NCBI RefSeq assembly: GCF_035994185.1
Contig: NZ_CP108538.1
Span: 930,001-994,000, forward strand
Length of the DNA: 64,000 nucleotides
Source of the DNA: Streptomyces sp. NBC_01217
Lineage (GTDB): Bacteria; Actinomycetota; Actinomycetes; Streptomycetales; Streptomycetaceae
Direction of reading: 5' to 3'
Positions 1 through 8,865 of the stretch are shown here, in pieces; positions within the stretch are counted from its first letter, which is position 1, and each line of letters begins with the position of its first letter. The notes beneath the pieces were generated by a model. The model worked only from the letters and a program-made list of their open reading frames with translations, made no database searches and was not told the origin of the DNA. The translations under genes and the position numbers were made by a program.

Positions 1-114
1 GACGGTGCGCGCGGGCGAGACTGCGGCGCACACACCCTTCCAGGTGGATTCGGTGTCGTTGCCGACCGGGGTGATCATGCCCAGGCCGGTCACGGCGATG
101 GCGGGCCTGTTCAT
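1..114 (-). CDS. 3-oxoacyl-ACP synthase, N-terminal part, cut by the window edge
   Basis: Only the first 38 residues lie inside the window. They begin MNRPAIAVTGLGMITPVG and continue GNDTESTWKGVCAA, the standard N-terminal strand and loop of KAS II/FabF-type condensing enzymes. These extend an ACP-bound acyl chain by decarboxylative Claisen condensation. The start codon overlaps the stop of the upstream ACP gene (ATGA, 111-114), so the two are translationally coupled and probably partners. The active-site residues lie beyond the edge, so an active ketosynthase cannot be told from a chain-length-factor-like partner. It is partial because of the window boundary, not because it is a pseudogene. 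Confidence 0.85.
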   Translation of the reverse strand, partial: MNRPAIAVTGLGMITPVGNDTESTWKGVCAAVSPARTV

Positions 115-389
115 CGGGCGTTGCTCATCGGTGCCTCGCCGCCCCTCAGCTCCCCGCCACCGGCCGTCGCGTCGATGAACCGCGTGATGTCGGCAAGGGT
201 GGCGCCCTTGGGAAGCTCGTCGAAGTCGCCGTCGCCGCCCACCGTCTCCCTGATGAGGACGGCGAACTCGGCGACGGCCAGGGAGTCCATCTCCAAGCTG
301 TCCATCGTGGAGTCCGGGCGGATCTCGGCGGCGGGCACTTTGAAGGTGTGGGTCAGGACCTCGATGATCTTGGGGTGAATCGCACTCAT
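111..389 (-). CDS. acyl carrier protein
   Basis: A 92-residue acyl carrier protein. The motif EMDSLAVAEF places the phosphopantetheine-accepting serine at Ser36, in the usual D-S-L context, with helix II following. The chain is acidic and predicted helical, as in ACPs. The C-terminal 15 residues (GGGELRGGEAPMSNAR) form a flexible tail beyond the four-helix core. A good ribosome site (GGAAAGGT) precedes the ATG at 389. Its stop overlaps the next ketosynthase start by four bases. With the flanking condensing enzymes and the acyl-CoA oxidase it belongs to a dedicated type II fatty-acid or polyketide pathway. The locus lacks the plsX/fabD/fabH context of the primary fatty-acid cluster, although only part of it is visible. 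Confidence 0.93.
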   Translation of the reverse strand: MSAIHPKIIEVLTHTFKVPAAEIRPDSTMDSLEMDSLAVAEFAVLIRETVGGDGDFDELPKGATLADITRFIDATAGGGELRGGEAPMSNAR

Positions 390-650
390 GAGCTACCTTT
401 CCATCATTCGGTACGGCTTCCGGAGACGGCGGTCACACCGTCCCGACGCCGGATCAACTGGGTGGCATCACTCCAGTTACGCCTTGTGGCGAACCGATTC
501 GTCACCGTCCTTCTCCGGCTCCGTGCACCACCGGGCCAGAACGGCCGCCGTACCCCAGAAGGCGAGCAGTACAGCACGTACTCCGAGGGCTGCGGCCGTC
601 TCCCGCACCCAGCCCGTCCGCACGGATGTTCCCCGTCCTCCTCACGGCCC

Positions 651-2522
651 TCACCGCGGCCCCGGAGCGGTCGCCCGCTCCCCGGCCGTGTGCCAGGCGG
701 CCGCCGGATCGTCGTACGCGTCGGCGTAATCGGCCCCCGCGATGGGCCAGTCGGCGAGCAGTTCCCGCGGCAGCGCGAAGGAGTCGGCGAGGGCGGGCAG
801 TTGGGCGGCGACGACGGCGATCAGCTCTTCCACGGTGTCCGGAAGATCCCTTACCTGATCAGCCGTCACATACCCTTCCGCCAGCAGGTCCCCGCTGTTG
901 CGGGCGATCACGTCGAGCGTGAACAGCCTTTGCAGTCCGGCCAGTCGCTCACGGGCGGGCCCCTCGGGAAGAGCGGCCACCGCGTCCGCGTACGCCCGGA
1001 ACGCCTGCCGGTGGGCGTGGGCCTCGACGCCGCGCAGGGCGGGACCGGACGCGGCGTTCCACCGCTCCAGCGGGTCACCGTGCGCAACGCGGCCCATCCG
1101 CTGCCTTGCCCGGCCGAACCAGATCTCCTCCAGAGCCGCCAGGAGCCCGCCGAGGAATCCGGGGTCTTCCAGATCGCCGGATCCGCGGCCGAAGGGGGCG
1201 TCGAGCACGGCCGGTTCGCCGGCGAAGAGCATTTCCGCGGCCGCCTTGGCGTGGATGGCCAGGTTGTCGCCCTCGGCGGTGATGGCGCCTTCCACCCCGG
1301 TGATCAGCTGGCTCATGCCGTTGTTCTCCAGGAGCGCCTGGGCTCCGCACCGTTCACGGCATTCGACGATCACGGCCCTGGCCTGCCAGGTGATCCAGCC
1401 CTTGGCGACGGCCACCAGCCGCTCCGCCTCCTCCCGGCCCGCACCCGAGCCGTCCTTTCGCCGCTCCCAGCGGTCCAGGGCCCTGCGGTGCAGCAGGCTC
1501 ATGGCGAAGACGGTGGCCATGGCCCGGGCGAGCGGCCCGTGGTGACTGCGGTGGGCGATCACCGGCACCGGGTGCGATCCCCGGGGCCCGGAGATGTACC
1601 GGTGGCCGCCGTAGCGGACGGCGACGGCGAGCGTCGCGCGCGCGGAGCCGACCGCGCAGGCGCTCATCGAGATCTTGCCCGAGGTGACGCGCCCGATCGA
1701 CGTGAGCAGGCGACGTCTGCGGTTGCCGACCGCACTGCTGAACTCGCCGTCGTCGCCGATCCGTCCATGGTCCCCGCCGAGCAGTGCGTCGCGCCCCACG
1801 AAGACCTGGTCGAAGGAGGTCAGGCAGTGGTCCACCGGGCTGCCCATGCGTGCGGGGAGTCTGCGGACCCGTACGCCGGGCAGGGCCCGTACGGCGTCGG
1901 TGAGCGGTACGAGGAAGAGGAAGACCCCGTGATCGACCGCGTCGACGAGCAGCCGCGCGGCCACCAGACCGGTCTTGGGACCGCCCGCCGGACTGGTGTT
2001 GGGCATGAACTTCTGCGCACCGGCGTGCGGTGTGTGCAGCACAAACCCGTCGCGTTCGCGGTCGTAGGCGGCCGTGGTCTCGACGGACGTCGCGTCGTTG
2101 CCGTGCGCCACTTCCGTACAGAGAAAGGTGCCGATGCCGCGCAGCCGGAGGAAGTCCGACAGATCGCGGCGGCCGTCGCCGTCGTGGTCGAGGAGGCTGC
2201 CGAGAAAGAGGTTGTAGTGGATGCCCGCCACCGTGGTGAGGGCCGGGTCGAGGGGCCCGAGCCATTCGTGCATCGCCGCGAGGGCACGTGGATCGGCGGC
2301 GAGCCGGGCGCCGCTGTCGAGGCTGTCGTTGAGGATGCGCAGCCGCTCGTACGCGAGCCGCAGACGCTCCTCGGAGGTCCGCAGGTCCGTGCGGCGGAAC
2401 GGTTCTGTGCTGATCAGCCGCTGCCAGAAGCCGTGCTCCTGGCGGAAGTTGTCGCCCAGGAGCACACCGGTGAGGAGTTCCACGGACCGTTCGGTGGAGG
2501 GGCTGTCGATCGTTGCGGTCAT
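651..2522 (-). CDS. acyl-CoA oxidase / acyl-CoA dehydrogenase-like flavoprotein
   Basis: A 623-residue protein with the length and layout of ACX-type acyl-CoA oxidases, which are longer than ordinary acyl-CoA dehydrogenases. Recognisable elements are the TEVAHGND segment (residues 136-143, counterpart of the oxidase T-E-x-x-H-G-x motif near the flavin), RCGAQALLEN (391-400) and EGDN (417-420). The family oxidises acyl thioesters to 2-enoyl thioesters with FAD. The start at 2522 (MTATIDSP) is preferred because a longer in-frame extension would run into the upstream ketosynthase gene and has low-complexity composition. It follows that gene after 13 bp and precedes an ACP, so the substrate may be ACP-bound; that is inference. 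Confidence 0.85.
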   Translation of the reverse strand: MTATIDSPSTERSVELLTGVLLGDNFRQEHGFWQRLISTEPFRRTDLRTSEERLRLAYERLRILNDSLDSGARLAADPRALAAMHEWLGPLDPALTTVAGIHYNLFLGSLLDHDGDGRRDLSDFLRLRGIGTFLCTEVAHGNDATSVETTAAYDRERDGFVLHTPHAGAQKFMPNTSPAGGPKTGLVAARLLVDAVDHGVFLFLVPLTDAVRALPGVRVRRLPARMGSPVDHCLTSFDQVFVGRDALLGGDHGRIGDDGEFSSAVGNRRRRLLTSIGRVTSGKISMSACAVGSARATLAVAVRYGGHRYISGPRGSHPVPVIAHRSHHGPLARAMATVFAMSLLHRRALDRWERRKDGSGAGREEAERLVAVAKGWITWQARAVIVECRERCGAQALLENNGMSQLITGVEGAITAEGDNLAIHAKAAAEMLFAGEPAVLDAPFGRGSGDLEDPGFLGGLLAALEEIWFGRARQRMGRVAHGDPLERWNAASGPALRGVEAHAHRQAFRAYADAVAALPEGPARERLAGLQRLFTLDVIARNSGDLLAEGYVTADQVRDLPDTVEELIAVVAAQLPALADSFALPRELLADWPIAGADYADAYDDPAAAWHTAGERATAPGPR

Positions 2523-2535
2523 GAGACAACAACGA

Positions 2536-3813
2536 TCAGCCGACGGTGAGGACACCGGGCGCCGTCCGCGGCGGGCGGTCCGATTCGACGCGCTGGAAGG
2601 CGAGTACGACGTTGTGTCCGCCGAAGCCGAAGGAGTGGCTGAGCGCCCGCTCGACACGCTGCGGGCGGGGCTCCTTGACGACGCAGTCGAGGTCGAACCC
2701 GTCCGGCGGCGAGTCCAGATTGGCGATCGGCGGCACGAGGCCGTGTTCCAGCGTCAGTACGGTGGCCACCGCTTCGATCGCCCCGCCCGCGGCGAGGGTG
2801 TGCCCGAGCACTCCCTTCGGGGCGGTCACCGACGGCCGGTGGGGGAAGAGCCCGGAGATGAGCGCGCTCTCCATCGCGTCGTTCAGCGGGGTCGATGTGC
2901 CGTGCGCGTTGATGTGGTCGACCTCGCGGGCCGCCCAGCCCGCCTCGTGCAGCGCCGTCTCCACGGCCCTGCGCGCACCGGCTCCTTCCGGGTCCGGGGC
3001 CGTGGGGTGGTGGGCATCGGTGGCGGAACCCGCACCGGTCAGCAGGGCACGCGGCCGCCCCCCGCGGGCCTGCGCGTCATGCGTCCGCTCCAGCACGAGC
3101 ACGGCGGCGCCCTCACCGATCACGAACCCGTCCCGGTCAGCGGCGAACGGCCGCGACGCCCCGGCCGGATCGCCGGTACGCAGGGAGAGCGCTCCCATGC
3201 CCGCGAAGGCGCTCACCACCAGCGGAGTCAGTACGGACTCCGCGCCGCCGGCCACCACCACATCGCACCGGCCGCTCGTCAGCAGGTCGCGGGCGACGGC
3301 GATCGCGCTCGCCCCGGACGCACAGGCCGTGGCCGGTGCCAGGCTGGGGCCGTGGGCCCGCAGCGCGATGGCCACCTCCCCGGCGGCGGCGTTGGGCATC
3401 ATCATCGGAACCAGGAGCGGCGACACCGCCGCGGGCCCGTTCTCGTCCAGCCTGCGCACCTGGTCGACGAGCACGCAAACCCCGCCCACACCGACGCCGA
3501 GCACCACACCCACCCGGTCGCCGTCCCACGACTCCGGTGAGAGTCCGGCGTCCGCCACCGCCTGCCGGGCGGCGACCAGCGCCATCTTCACGAACCGCGC
3601 CATCCTCCACACCGAGCGTCCGCCGACTGCCTCGTCCAGGTCGATCCCCTCCACCGGGCAGGCGAAGTCGACGGGCAGTCCCGCCAGTTCGTCACAGCTG
3701 CGGGCCACGGACACACCGGCGCAGAGTCCCGCCCAGAAGGTCTGCTCGTCCGCGCCCGCGGGGGTCACCAGCCCCACGCCCGTCACAGCGACACCCATGT
3801 CGGCCCGCCCCAT
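2536..3813 (-). CDS. beta-ketoacyl-ACP synthase (KAS II type)
   Basis: A 425-residue condensing enzyme with a complete Cys-His-His triad: Cys164 in TACASG, His304 in NAHGTSTPLND and His338 in GVLGHTLAAGG. It should be catalytically competent, not a chain-length factor. It is the first gene of the minus-strand group oxidase-ACP-KAS. The start is uncertain: MGRADMGVAV (3813) has GGGGGCGGAG just upstream, but MGVAVTGVG (3798) is also possible. A second KAS gene follows the ACP at the window edge, so the pathway uses two condensing enzymes, as in type II polyketide and some fatty-acid-derived systems. The product cannot be predicted from this fragment. Confidence 0.9.
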   Translation of the reverse strand: MGRADMGVAVTGVGLVTPAGADEQTFWAGLCAGVSVARSCDELAGLPVDFACPVEGIDLDEAVGGRSVWRMARFVKMALVAARQAVADAGLSPESWDGDRVGVVLGVGVGGVCVLVDQVRRLDENGPAAVSPLLVPMMMPNAAAGEVAIALRAHGPSLAPATACASGASAIAVARDLLTSGRCDVVVAGGAESVLTPLVVSAFAGMGALSLRTGDPAGASRPFAADRDGFVIGEGAAVLVLERTHDAQARGGRPRALLTGAGSATDAHHPTAPDPEGAGARRAVETALHEAGWAAREVDHINAHGTSTPLNDAMESALISGLFPHRPSVTAPKGVLGHTLAAGGAIEAVATVLTLEHGLVPPIANLDSPPDGFDLDCVVKEPRPQRVERALSHSFGFGGHNVVLAFQRVESDRPPRTAPGVLTVG

Positions 3814-4012
3814 GCTCCGCCCCCGTCCTGCGTAATCGACCACGTCTGCCGATGGTCGAACGGCAGTGGCCCCGGCGAGGATGCGCTCACTGAGCCGAAC
3901 GGGGCATCGATAGGCCGAGTGGACCGATCCGCACCGCGCGCCCGGTGACCGCGTTCACCCGTCCGCAGCAGCCCGCCGCGCTGACCGCACCGGCAGGGCA
4001 TCCCCTTGGGGC

Positions 4013-5311
4013 ATGGAAGCGGACGGCAACCCCTCGAAGTCCCCACAGGCGCAAACGGAACTGGAGGCGCTGCGTGACAGGGTGGCGGTGCTGGAGGCCC
4101 GTGCCCCGGCTCGGCACCGGCCGCGGGCCCGTTCGTTCTTCGCCGTGCTGCTCATCCTCGTCGCCGCCGTCCTCACGCCGCTGAGCATCGTGTCCACCTG
4201 GGCGAAGAACCAGATCGGCGACACCGACAACTATGTGGCGATGATGGCGCCGCTCGCATCCGACCCCGATGTGCAGTCCGCGGTGACCGATCGTGTCACC
4301 GGCGCCGTCATGAAACACCTCGATGTGAAGGCGCTGCTGGCCGATGTCGCCCCTGCGGACCGGCCGGTCGTCGACAGGGCGCTCTCCAGGCTGAGCGGCC
4401 CCCTCACCACCGGGGTTTCGGACTTCGTGCACGGGACCGTGGAGAAGTTCGTCGCCAGCGACGAGTTCGAGACGATCTGGACCGACCTCAACCGGGCCGC
4501 CCAGTCCGCGACGATCAAGGCGCTGTCCGGGAGCGGCGGCGGGCCGGTGAGGCTCACCGGTGACACCGTCACCATCGATCTGGCGCCGGTCATCGACCGC
4601 GTGAAGCAACGCCTCGTCGACCGGGGGCTGACGGTCGCCGCGAAGATCCCGGAGATCCACACCGACTTCACGGTGCTGACGTCCGACTCGGTCGGCAAGG
4701 CCAAGAAGTGGTTCCGGGCCCTGCAGATCATCGGCTTCTGGCTGCCGTTGGTCACTCTGGTGCTCGCCGCGGGCGGGATCCTTCTCGCGGTACGCCGCCG
4801 CCGCGCACTGGTCACGGCGGCGCTCGCGGTCGCGGCGGGCGCCGCGGTGCTGGGCCTGGCCGTCTGGGTGGGCCGCGCCTTCTATCTCGACAGCCTCCCG
4901 CCCGAGGTGTCCCAGCCCGCGGCCGGTTCGGTCTTCGACGCCCTGCTCGGTCATATGCGCACCCTGGTCCGCCTGGTGATCACGCTCGGCATCGTGGTGG
5001 CCCTCGCGGCGTGGCTCACCGGTGGCGGCCGCGCCGCCACCCGTGTCAAGGCCATGTGGAGCGGCGGCATCGGTGCCGTGCGCGACGCGGCCGGTGTCAC
5101 CGGCGGCCCGGTCGGCAGGTGGGTGCACCGGGCCAGGAACTGGCTGAACTGGACGGTGGTCGTGGTAGCCGCCGCGGTCCTGGTGGCCTGGGACCGGCCG
5201 ACCGGCCTGGTCACGGTGTGGATCGCGGTGTGTGCGCTGATCGCCCTGGCCGTCATCGAATTCCTGGACGACGACAGCACCCCGCATCTGGCGGTGCCCG
5301 GGCACGGGTGA
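4013..5311 (+). CDS. actinobacterial multi-pass membrane protein of unknown function
   Basis: A 432-residue integral membrane protein. The N-terminus has a short hydrophilic, possibly coiled-coil stretch (residues 10-35), a first transmembrane helix near 42-62 and a large outside loop of about 170 residues (GDTDNYVAMMAPLASDPDVQ onward). About four further membrane helices follow, between 240 and 420, with a short acidic tail. The layout resembles the N-terminal half of the protein at 20873-23059. It has no enzymatic motif that I recognise. It stands alone, divergent from the ketosynthase gene and convergent with the sugar-kinase gene 36 bp downstream. Confidence 0.8.
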   Translation: MEADGNPSKSPQAQTELEALRDRVAVLEARAPARHRPRARSFFAVLLILVAAVLTPLSIVSTWAKNQIGDTDNYVAMMAPLASDPDVQSAVTDRVTGAVMKHLDVKALLADVAPADRPVVDRALSRLSGPLTTGVSDFVHGTVEKFVASDEFETIWTDLNRAAQSATIKALSGSGGGPVRLTGDTVTIDLAPVIDRVKQRLVDRGLTVAAKIPEIHTDFTVLTSDSVGKAKKWFRALQIIGFWLPLVTLVLAAGGILLAVRRRRALVTAALAVAAGAAVLGLAVWVGRAFYLDSLPPEVSQPAAGSVFDALLGHMRTLVRLVITLGIVVALAAWLTGGGRAATRVKAMWSGGIGAVRDAAGVTGGPVGRWVHRARNWLNWTVVVVAAAVLVAWDRPTGLVTVWIAVCALIALAVIEFLDDDSTPHLAVPGHG

Positions 5312-5347
5312 TGGGCGGGCTCCTGCCGTGTGCCCGCACCGTCATGT

Positions 5348-6280
5348 TCAGCCCAGGGCGAGCGCCGCCTTCAGCTCCGTCTCGTCCGGCGGGTTGGCTC
5401 CGGCCCGTGCGACGGTCACGGCGGCGGAGGCGGCGCCATGGCGCAGGACGTCGGTCACGGTGCCCCGGTCCAGCGAACGCAGCCCTTCCCGGCCGTCCGC
5501 GCCGAGCAGTCCGTGCGCGGCGAGGGCGTGCAGGGTGCCCGACATGAAGGCGTCGCCCGCCCCCACCGTGTCGACCACGCCGGCGGGCAGCGCCGCGACC
5601 GTCACGCGCCCGCCGGGGAAGACGGCCAGCGCGCCGTTGCCTCCGCGGGTGACGAGGACGATCGCCGGGCCGGTGGCAAGCCAGCGCTCGGCGATCTCCC
5701 CCGGCTCCCCGCCCGGATACAGCCATGCCAGGTCCTCGTCGCTGGCCTTGACCACATCGCTGAGGCCGACGCATCGCTCGACCCTGCGGACGGCGGCGTC
5801 GTGCTCCCCCATCAGCTCGGGCCGCACATTGGGGTCGTAGCTGACGGTCGCGGGCGACCGCAGCGACTCGACGGCGGCGAGGACGGTGGCCGCACCGGGT
5901 TCCATCACCGTCGCGAGAGAACCGGTATGGACGTGCTGGGGCGGCCGGTCCAGGGAGACCGGGGCAAGTGACCAGGTGATCTCGAAGGTGTACGCGGCCC
6001 GCCCGTTGCCGTCCAGGGTCACGGCGGCGGACGGGGTGGGCTCCGTGGCACGGTCGGTGCGGACCTCGACCCCGGCTCCGGCGAGGTGGTCCCTGATCAG
6101 GCGACCGTTGTCGTCAGGGCCGAGCTGGGTCAGCAGGATGGCACCGTGACCGAGCCGGGCCAGTCCGTACGCGACGTTGGCCGGGCTGCCTCCCGGGTGG
6201 ACCTGATCGGCCGCACCCGGCAGCCGGACGATGTCGGCGACGCATTCGCCGATGACGAGCAGGTCGAGTCTGTCGAGCAT
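5348..6280 (-). CDS. PfkB-family carbohydrate kinase (fructokinase-like)
   Basis: A 310-residue ribokinase/PfkB-fold sugar kinase. The N-terminal glycine motif is GGSPANVAYGLARLG and the C-terminal signature DTVGAGDAFMSG contains the catalytic Asp and the anion hole. It transfers phosphate from ATP to a sugar; fructose is the commonest substrate of this subgroup, but specificity cannot be read here. The start MLDRLDLLVIGE at 6280 is chosen because it opens the first beta strand and has AGGAGACC upstream; an in-frame extension to 6370 is low-complexity. The gene stands alone on the minus strand with no transporter or regulator beside it. Confidence 0.9.
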   Translation of the reverse strand: MLDRLDLLVIGECVADIVRLPGAADQVHPGGSPANVAYGLARLGHGAILLTQLGPDDNGRLIRDHLAGAGVEVRTDRATEPTPSAAVTLDGNGRAAYTFEITWSLAPVSLDRPPQHVHTGSLATVMEPGAATVLAAVESLRSPATVSYDPNVRPELMGEHDAAVRRVERCVGLSDVVKASDEDLAWLYPGGEPGEIAERWLATGPAIVLVTRGGNGALAVFPGGRVTVAALPAGVVDTVGAGDAFMSGTLHALAAHGLLGADGREGLRSLDRGTVTDVLRHGAASAAVTVARAGANPPDETELKAALALG

Positions 6281-6503
6281 GGGGGTCGGGTCTCCTGAAG
6301 TGCGGTGACGAAGGTGTCCTGCAGGCGGTGCGGCCTGAGAACACATTGAGCCCGATCCTGCCGCGTGCAAAGCGAGTGTTGATCACATCCATGACGGGCC
6401 TGCCGTCGATGACCGCCCAGGTCCGGCGCGTAAGGCGGTACGCCGCCCCTGCGGAGACGTCGGCGGTCGCCGGTCGAGAAGCCTGCCGGAGGCGGCAGCC
6501 TCA

Positions 6504-6557
6504 TACCGAGCGAAGTCCCCCGGCCCTCCGCGGTGGGCCGGGGGACTTCGCTCGGTA
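6504..6557. terminator. strong 23-bp perfect hairpin terminator
   Basis: Positions 6504-6526 and 6535-6557 are perfect 23-base inverted repeats around an 8-base loop. The stem starts 8 bases past the stop of the L31 gene. There is no U-run, which is normal for Streptomyces intrinsic terminators. It probably ends L31 transcription and insulates the sugar-kinase gene further on. Confidence 0.85.
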
Positions 6558-6564
6558 CAGCCGG

Positions 6565-6828
6565 TCAGGAAGCGTCCTTGCGCCCCTCGTCGCCGTACCG
6601 GCGCTCGTATTTGGCGATCTGTCCCTCGGTGTCGACCACGCGGGCCTTCCCGGTGAAGAACGGGTGGCTCTCCGCTGAGATCTCCACGTCGATGACGGGG
6701 TAGCTGTTGCCGTCGTCCCAGTCGATCGTCTGCTCGCTCGACGCGGTGGACCGGGTCAAAAAGGCGTAGCCCGCCGAACGGTCGCGGAAGACGACGGGAC
6801 GGTAGGGCGGGTGCTTGTCCTGCTGCAT
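6565..6828 (-). CDS. rpmE2: 50S ribosomal protein L31 type B
   Basis: An 87-residue protein (MQQDKHPPYRPVVFRDRSAG) matching type B L31, the zinc-independent form. It lacks the CxxC zinc-binding cysteines of type A L31 and has the longer C-terminus (SHPFFTGKARVVDTEGQIAKYERRYG). In actinobacteria this paralogue usually replaces the zinc form under zinc starvation and is repressed by Zur. I do not see a clear Zur-type palindrome in the 130 bases upstream, so Zur control is not supported here. The ribosome site AGGAG lies 6 bases before the ATG. The gene is monocistronic and ends at a very strong hairpin. Confidence 0.95.
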   Translation of the reverse strand: MQQDKHPPYRPVVFRDRSAGYAFLTRSTASSEQTIDWDDGNSYPVIDVEISAESHPFFTGKARVVDTEGQIAKYERRYGDEGRKDAS

Positions 6829-6961
6829 GCCTGCTCCTGGGGACGTGCGGTGACGACTCGGGACGCTCCTGGCCAGCCTCGCGAATCGGAGCGGCCGGCG
6901 CGATCGGAAGCGTCCGTACGGGGCATCGGCTCACTCCGGCCGCGCCCTCTCTCCTCGTACG

Positions 6962-7849
6962 TCACCGGAGGCCGGCGGCGGCCTCCAGTCCATCGGCCAC
7001 GAGTGTCAGGAACCGGGCATGGGCCAGCGAGCTGCAGACCGGCTCCGGGTTCCAGGGCACCACGCGGGCAGTGCGTGCGATCGCCGACCACTCCTCGTTC
7101 GTCCGCAGCTCGTCCAGCGGCGTGGCGTTGGCCCGGATGTCGGCGAGCACAACGGCCGGGCGCAGCGCCGCGGCGTCCGCCCAGCCGACCGTGGACCAGT
7201 TCGCACCGGGTCCCTCGGCCGGTTCCACGAGGTCGACGCCAAGCTCCGCCAGCACGCGCAGCGCGGGCCACATGCGGGGGCGGGCGAGGTGCGTCCGGTC
7301 CTGGCCGGCCGGGGAGAGGGCGACCACCCGGGGCCGGTCCGGTCCGGCGGCGAGCGCGCGCAGCCGGACCCGGGCGGCGTCCAGGTCATGTGTGGCCGCC
7401 GCGGGTTCCTCCGCGCCGAGTGAGCGGGCCAGCTGCGCGAACCGGTCGCCGATCTCCGCGAGGGTGCGCGCCTGGCCCACGTCGATGACGACGACCGGCA
7501 CGTGCTCCTCCAAACGCTTGGCGGTCTCCGGGGCGAGCCCGTAGACATGGCCGCCGCCGTAGCTGACGGCCACGACGAGGTCCGGCTCGCCGCTCAGCAG
7601 GGTGTCCACGTCCAGGGTGCTGCCCGCGCCGAGATAGCCGGTCTCGGTCAGCGACAGCGATCCGGTCTTCGCCACGTCCGGCACGGCCTGGTCGTCATGG
7701 TCCGAGCCGAATACCACGCTCGGGCGTATCCCGTGGTCCCACAGGGTCGCTCCGGCCTGGACATAGGCGAGCACCCGGGCCGGACGCCGCCCTGCGGTCG
7801 ACAACTGTCCACGATCGTCGGAGAACTGCCACACGGTCTGCTCCCTCAC
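6962..7849 (-). CDS. TroA-fold (siderophore/metal binding-protein-like) protein without signal peptide
   Basis: A 295-residue protein with the two-lobe pattern of periplasmic iron/siderophore-binding proteins: LAYVQAGATLWDHGIRPSVV, then DVDTLLSGEPDLVVAVSYGG, a long linker helix (QARTLAEIGDRFAQLARSLG) and a second lobe. It begins VREQTVWQFSDDRG at a GTG with GAGGGG upstream and has neither a Sec signal nor a lipobox, unlike transport-type relatives. Longer in-frame starts add only basic low-complexity sequence. No ABC permease or ATPase is adjacent. It could be a cytoplasmic binding or sensing protein derived from the transport family. Its ligand is unknown. Confidence 0.75.
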   Translation of the reverse strand: MREQTVWQFSDDRGQLSTAGRRPARVLAYVQAGATLWDHGIRPSVVFGSDHDDQAVPDVAKTGSLSLTETGYLGAGSTLDVDTLLSGEPDLVVAVSYGGGHVYGLAPETAKRLEEHVPVVVIDVGQARTLAEIGDRFAQLARSLGAEEPAAATHDLDAARVRLRALAAGPDRPRVVALSPAGQDRTHLARPRMWPALRVLAELGVDLVEPAEGPGANWSTVGWADAAALRPAVVLADIRANATPLDELRTNEEWSAIARTARVVPWNPEPVCSSLAHARFLTLVADGLEAAAGLR

Positions 7850-8074
7850 GTCACACGCCCCTCGCCACCGGCCGCCGCGCCCCTCTTCCGTGCTCGTACA
7901 CCAGTACCTGCCCATCCGACTTCCGCGACACCCTCCTTTTTCGGCCAGTCCGGCACGGATGGCGCGAAGACGTCTTCGCACGGCCGAGGCCGAACCCTGG
8001 GACGCGCGGGACGAGTTGGTGTGCATGGAGCGAACCGTGTGAGTGGGCGCCGTACCGCCGATGGCGGCGGTCCG

Positions 8075-8701
8075 CTACAGGTCCGCTTCGGTGGTACGCC
8101 CCAGATAGGTGACGGGACCGGGGTCCGGGACCTGGATCTCGGCGAAGCCGAGGCGGTCGTAGAAGGCCCTGGCCGGGGTGTTGGCCGTGAGCATGGACAG
8201 GTGCACGCCCTCGACCCCCTTGGCACGCAGGGCACCGAGAAACGTGCGCATCAATGCCCTGCCGTACCCCTTGCGCTGCCATGCGGGCAGCAGATCGATG
8301 TGCAAGTGGGCCGGATGGGCGGCCAGTTCGGGGAGGATCATCCGCTCCGGGTCGTGCAGGAGGCCGGTCATCTCCTCGCTGGGGGTGCGCGGCGGGCCGT
8401 CGAGCGCCGGGAAGCGCTCCTCGACCAACGGCAGCCACTTCTCCCGGAACGCCTCGACGAACCGCGTTGTGTTCGCGGTCCCCAGGATGTAGCCGACCGC
8501 CCGGCCCGTACCGTCGTCGATCACGAAGGCCAGATCGGGTTCGAGATACGCGTACGGCGCGGCGAAGATCGTCGGCATCAGCTCCTGGTCCGGGTACAGA
8601 TGCCGCGAGTCCTGACCGTTGTCGGCCGTCCGGACACAGATGTCCGCGAGGGCCGCACGGTCGCCGGGGTGGTAGGCCCGTGGGCCGGCAGGCGGGGTCA
8701 C
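8075..8701 (-). CDS. GNAT-family N-acetyltransferase
   Basis: A 208-residue GCN5-related acetyltransferase. The acetyl-CoA-binding motif A is HIDLLPAWQRKGYGRALMRT, with the R/Q-x-x-G-x-G/A pattern, and motif B is TANTPARAFYDRLGF. It resembles the stand-alone bacterial relatives of the acetyltransferase-like domain of O-GlcNAcases. The acceptor substrate is unknown. The GTG at 8701 (AGGAT upstream) is preferred over longer in-frame starts because it opens the domain directly (VTPPAGPRAYHPGDRAAL). It is divergent from the YCII gene. Confidence 0.88.
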   Translation of the reverse strand: MTPPAGPRAYHPGDRAALADICVRTADNGQDSRHLYPDQELMPTIFAAPYAYLEPDLAFVIDDGTGRAVGYILGTANTTRFVEAFREKWLPLVEERFPALDGPPRTPSEEMTGLLHDPERMILPELAAHPAHLHIDLLPAWQRKGYGRALMRTFLGALRAKGVEGVHLSMLTANTPARAFYDRLGFAEIQVPDPGPVTYLGRTTEADL

Positions 8702-8865
8702 CGTCTCATCCTGCCGACCCTGGGAGCGCTCCCACAAGACTCGGGAAGAATTTCCTCGAACACGACCGTGTTCCGTGTCGATCCGGGCGGCGCCCGTTCG
8801 TATAGAGGGTGGGACACCGGCACCGCGCCGGTATCGCACCGGTATCGCAGCCGAGGAGGAACACC

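Noticed and set aside
348..2549. A 733-codon plus-strand frame over the acyl-CoA oxidase gene
   Set aside because: Its translation is Arg/Gly/Pro-rich low-complexity with no domain, while the minus strand encodes a clear oxidase.
6829..6961. Zur operator upstream of the L31 type B gene
   Set aside because: I looked for the AT-rich Zur-type palindrome expected from the family, and none is visible.
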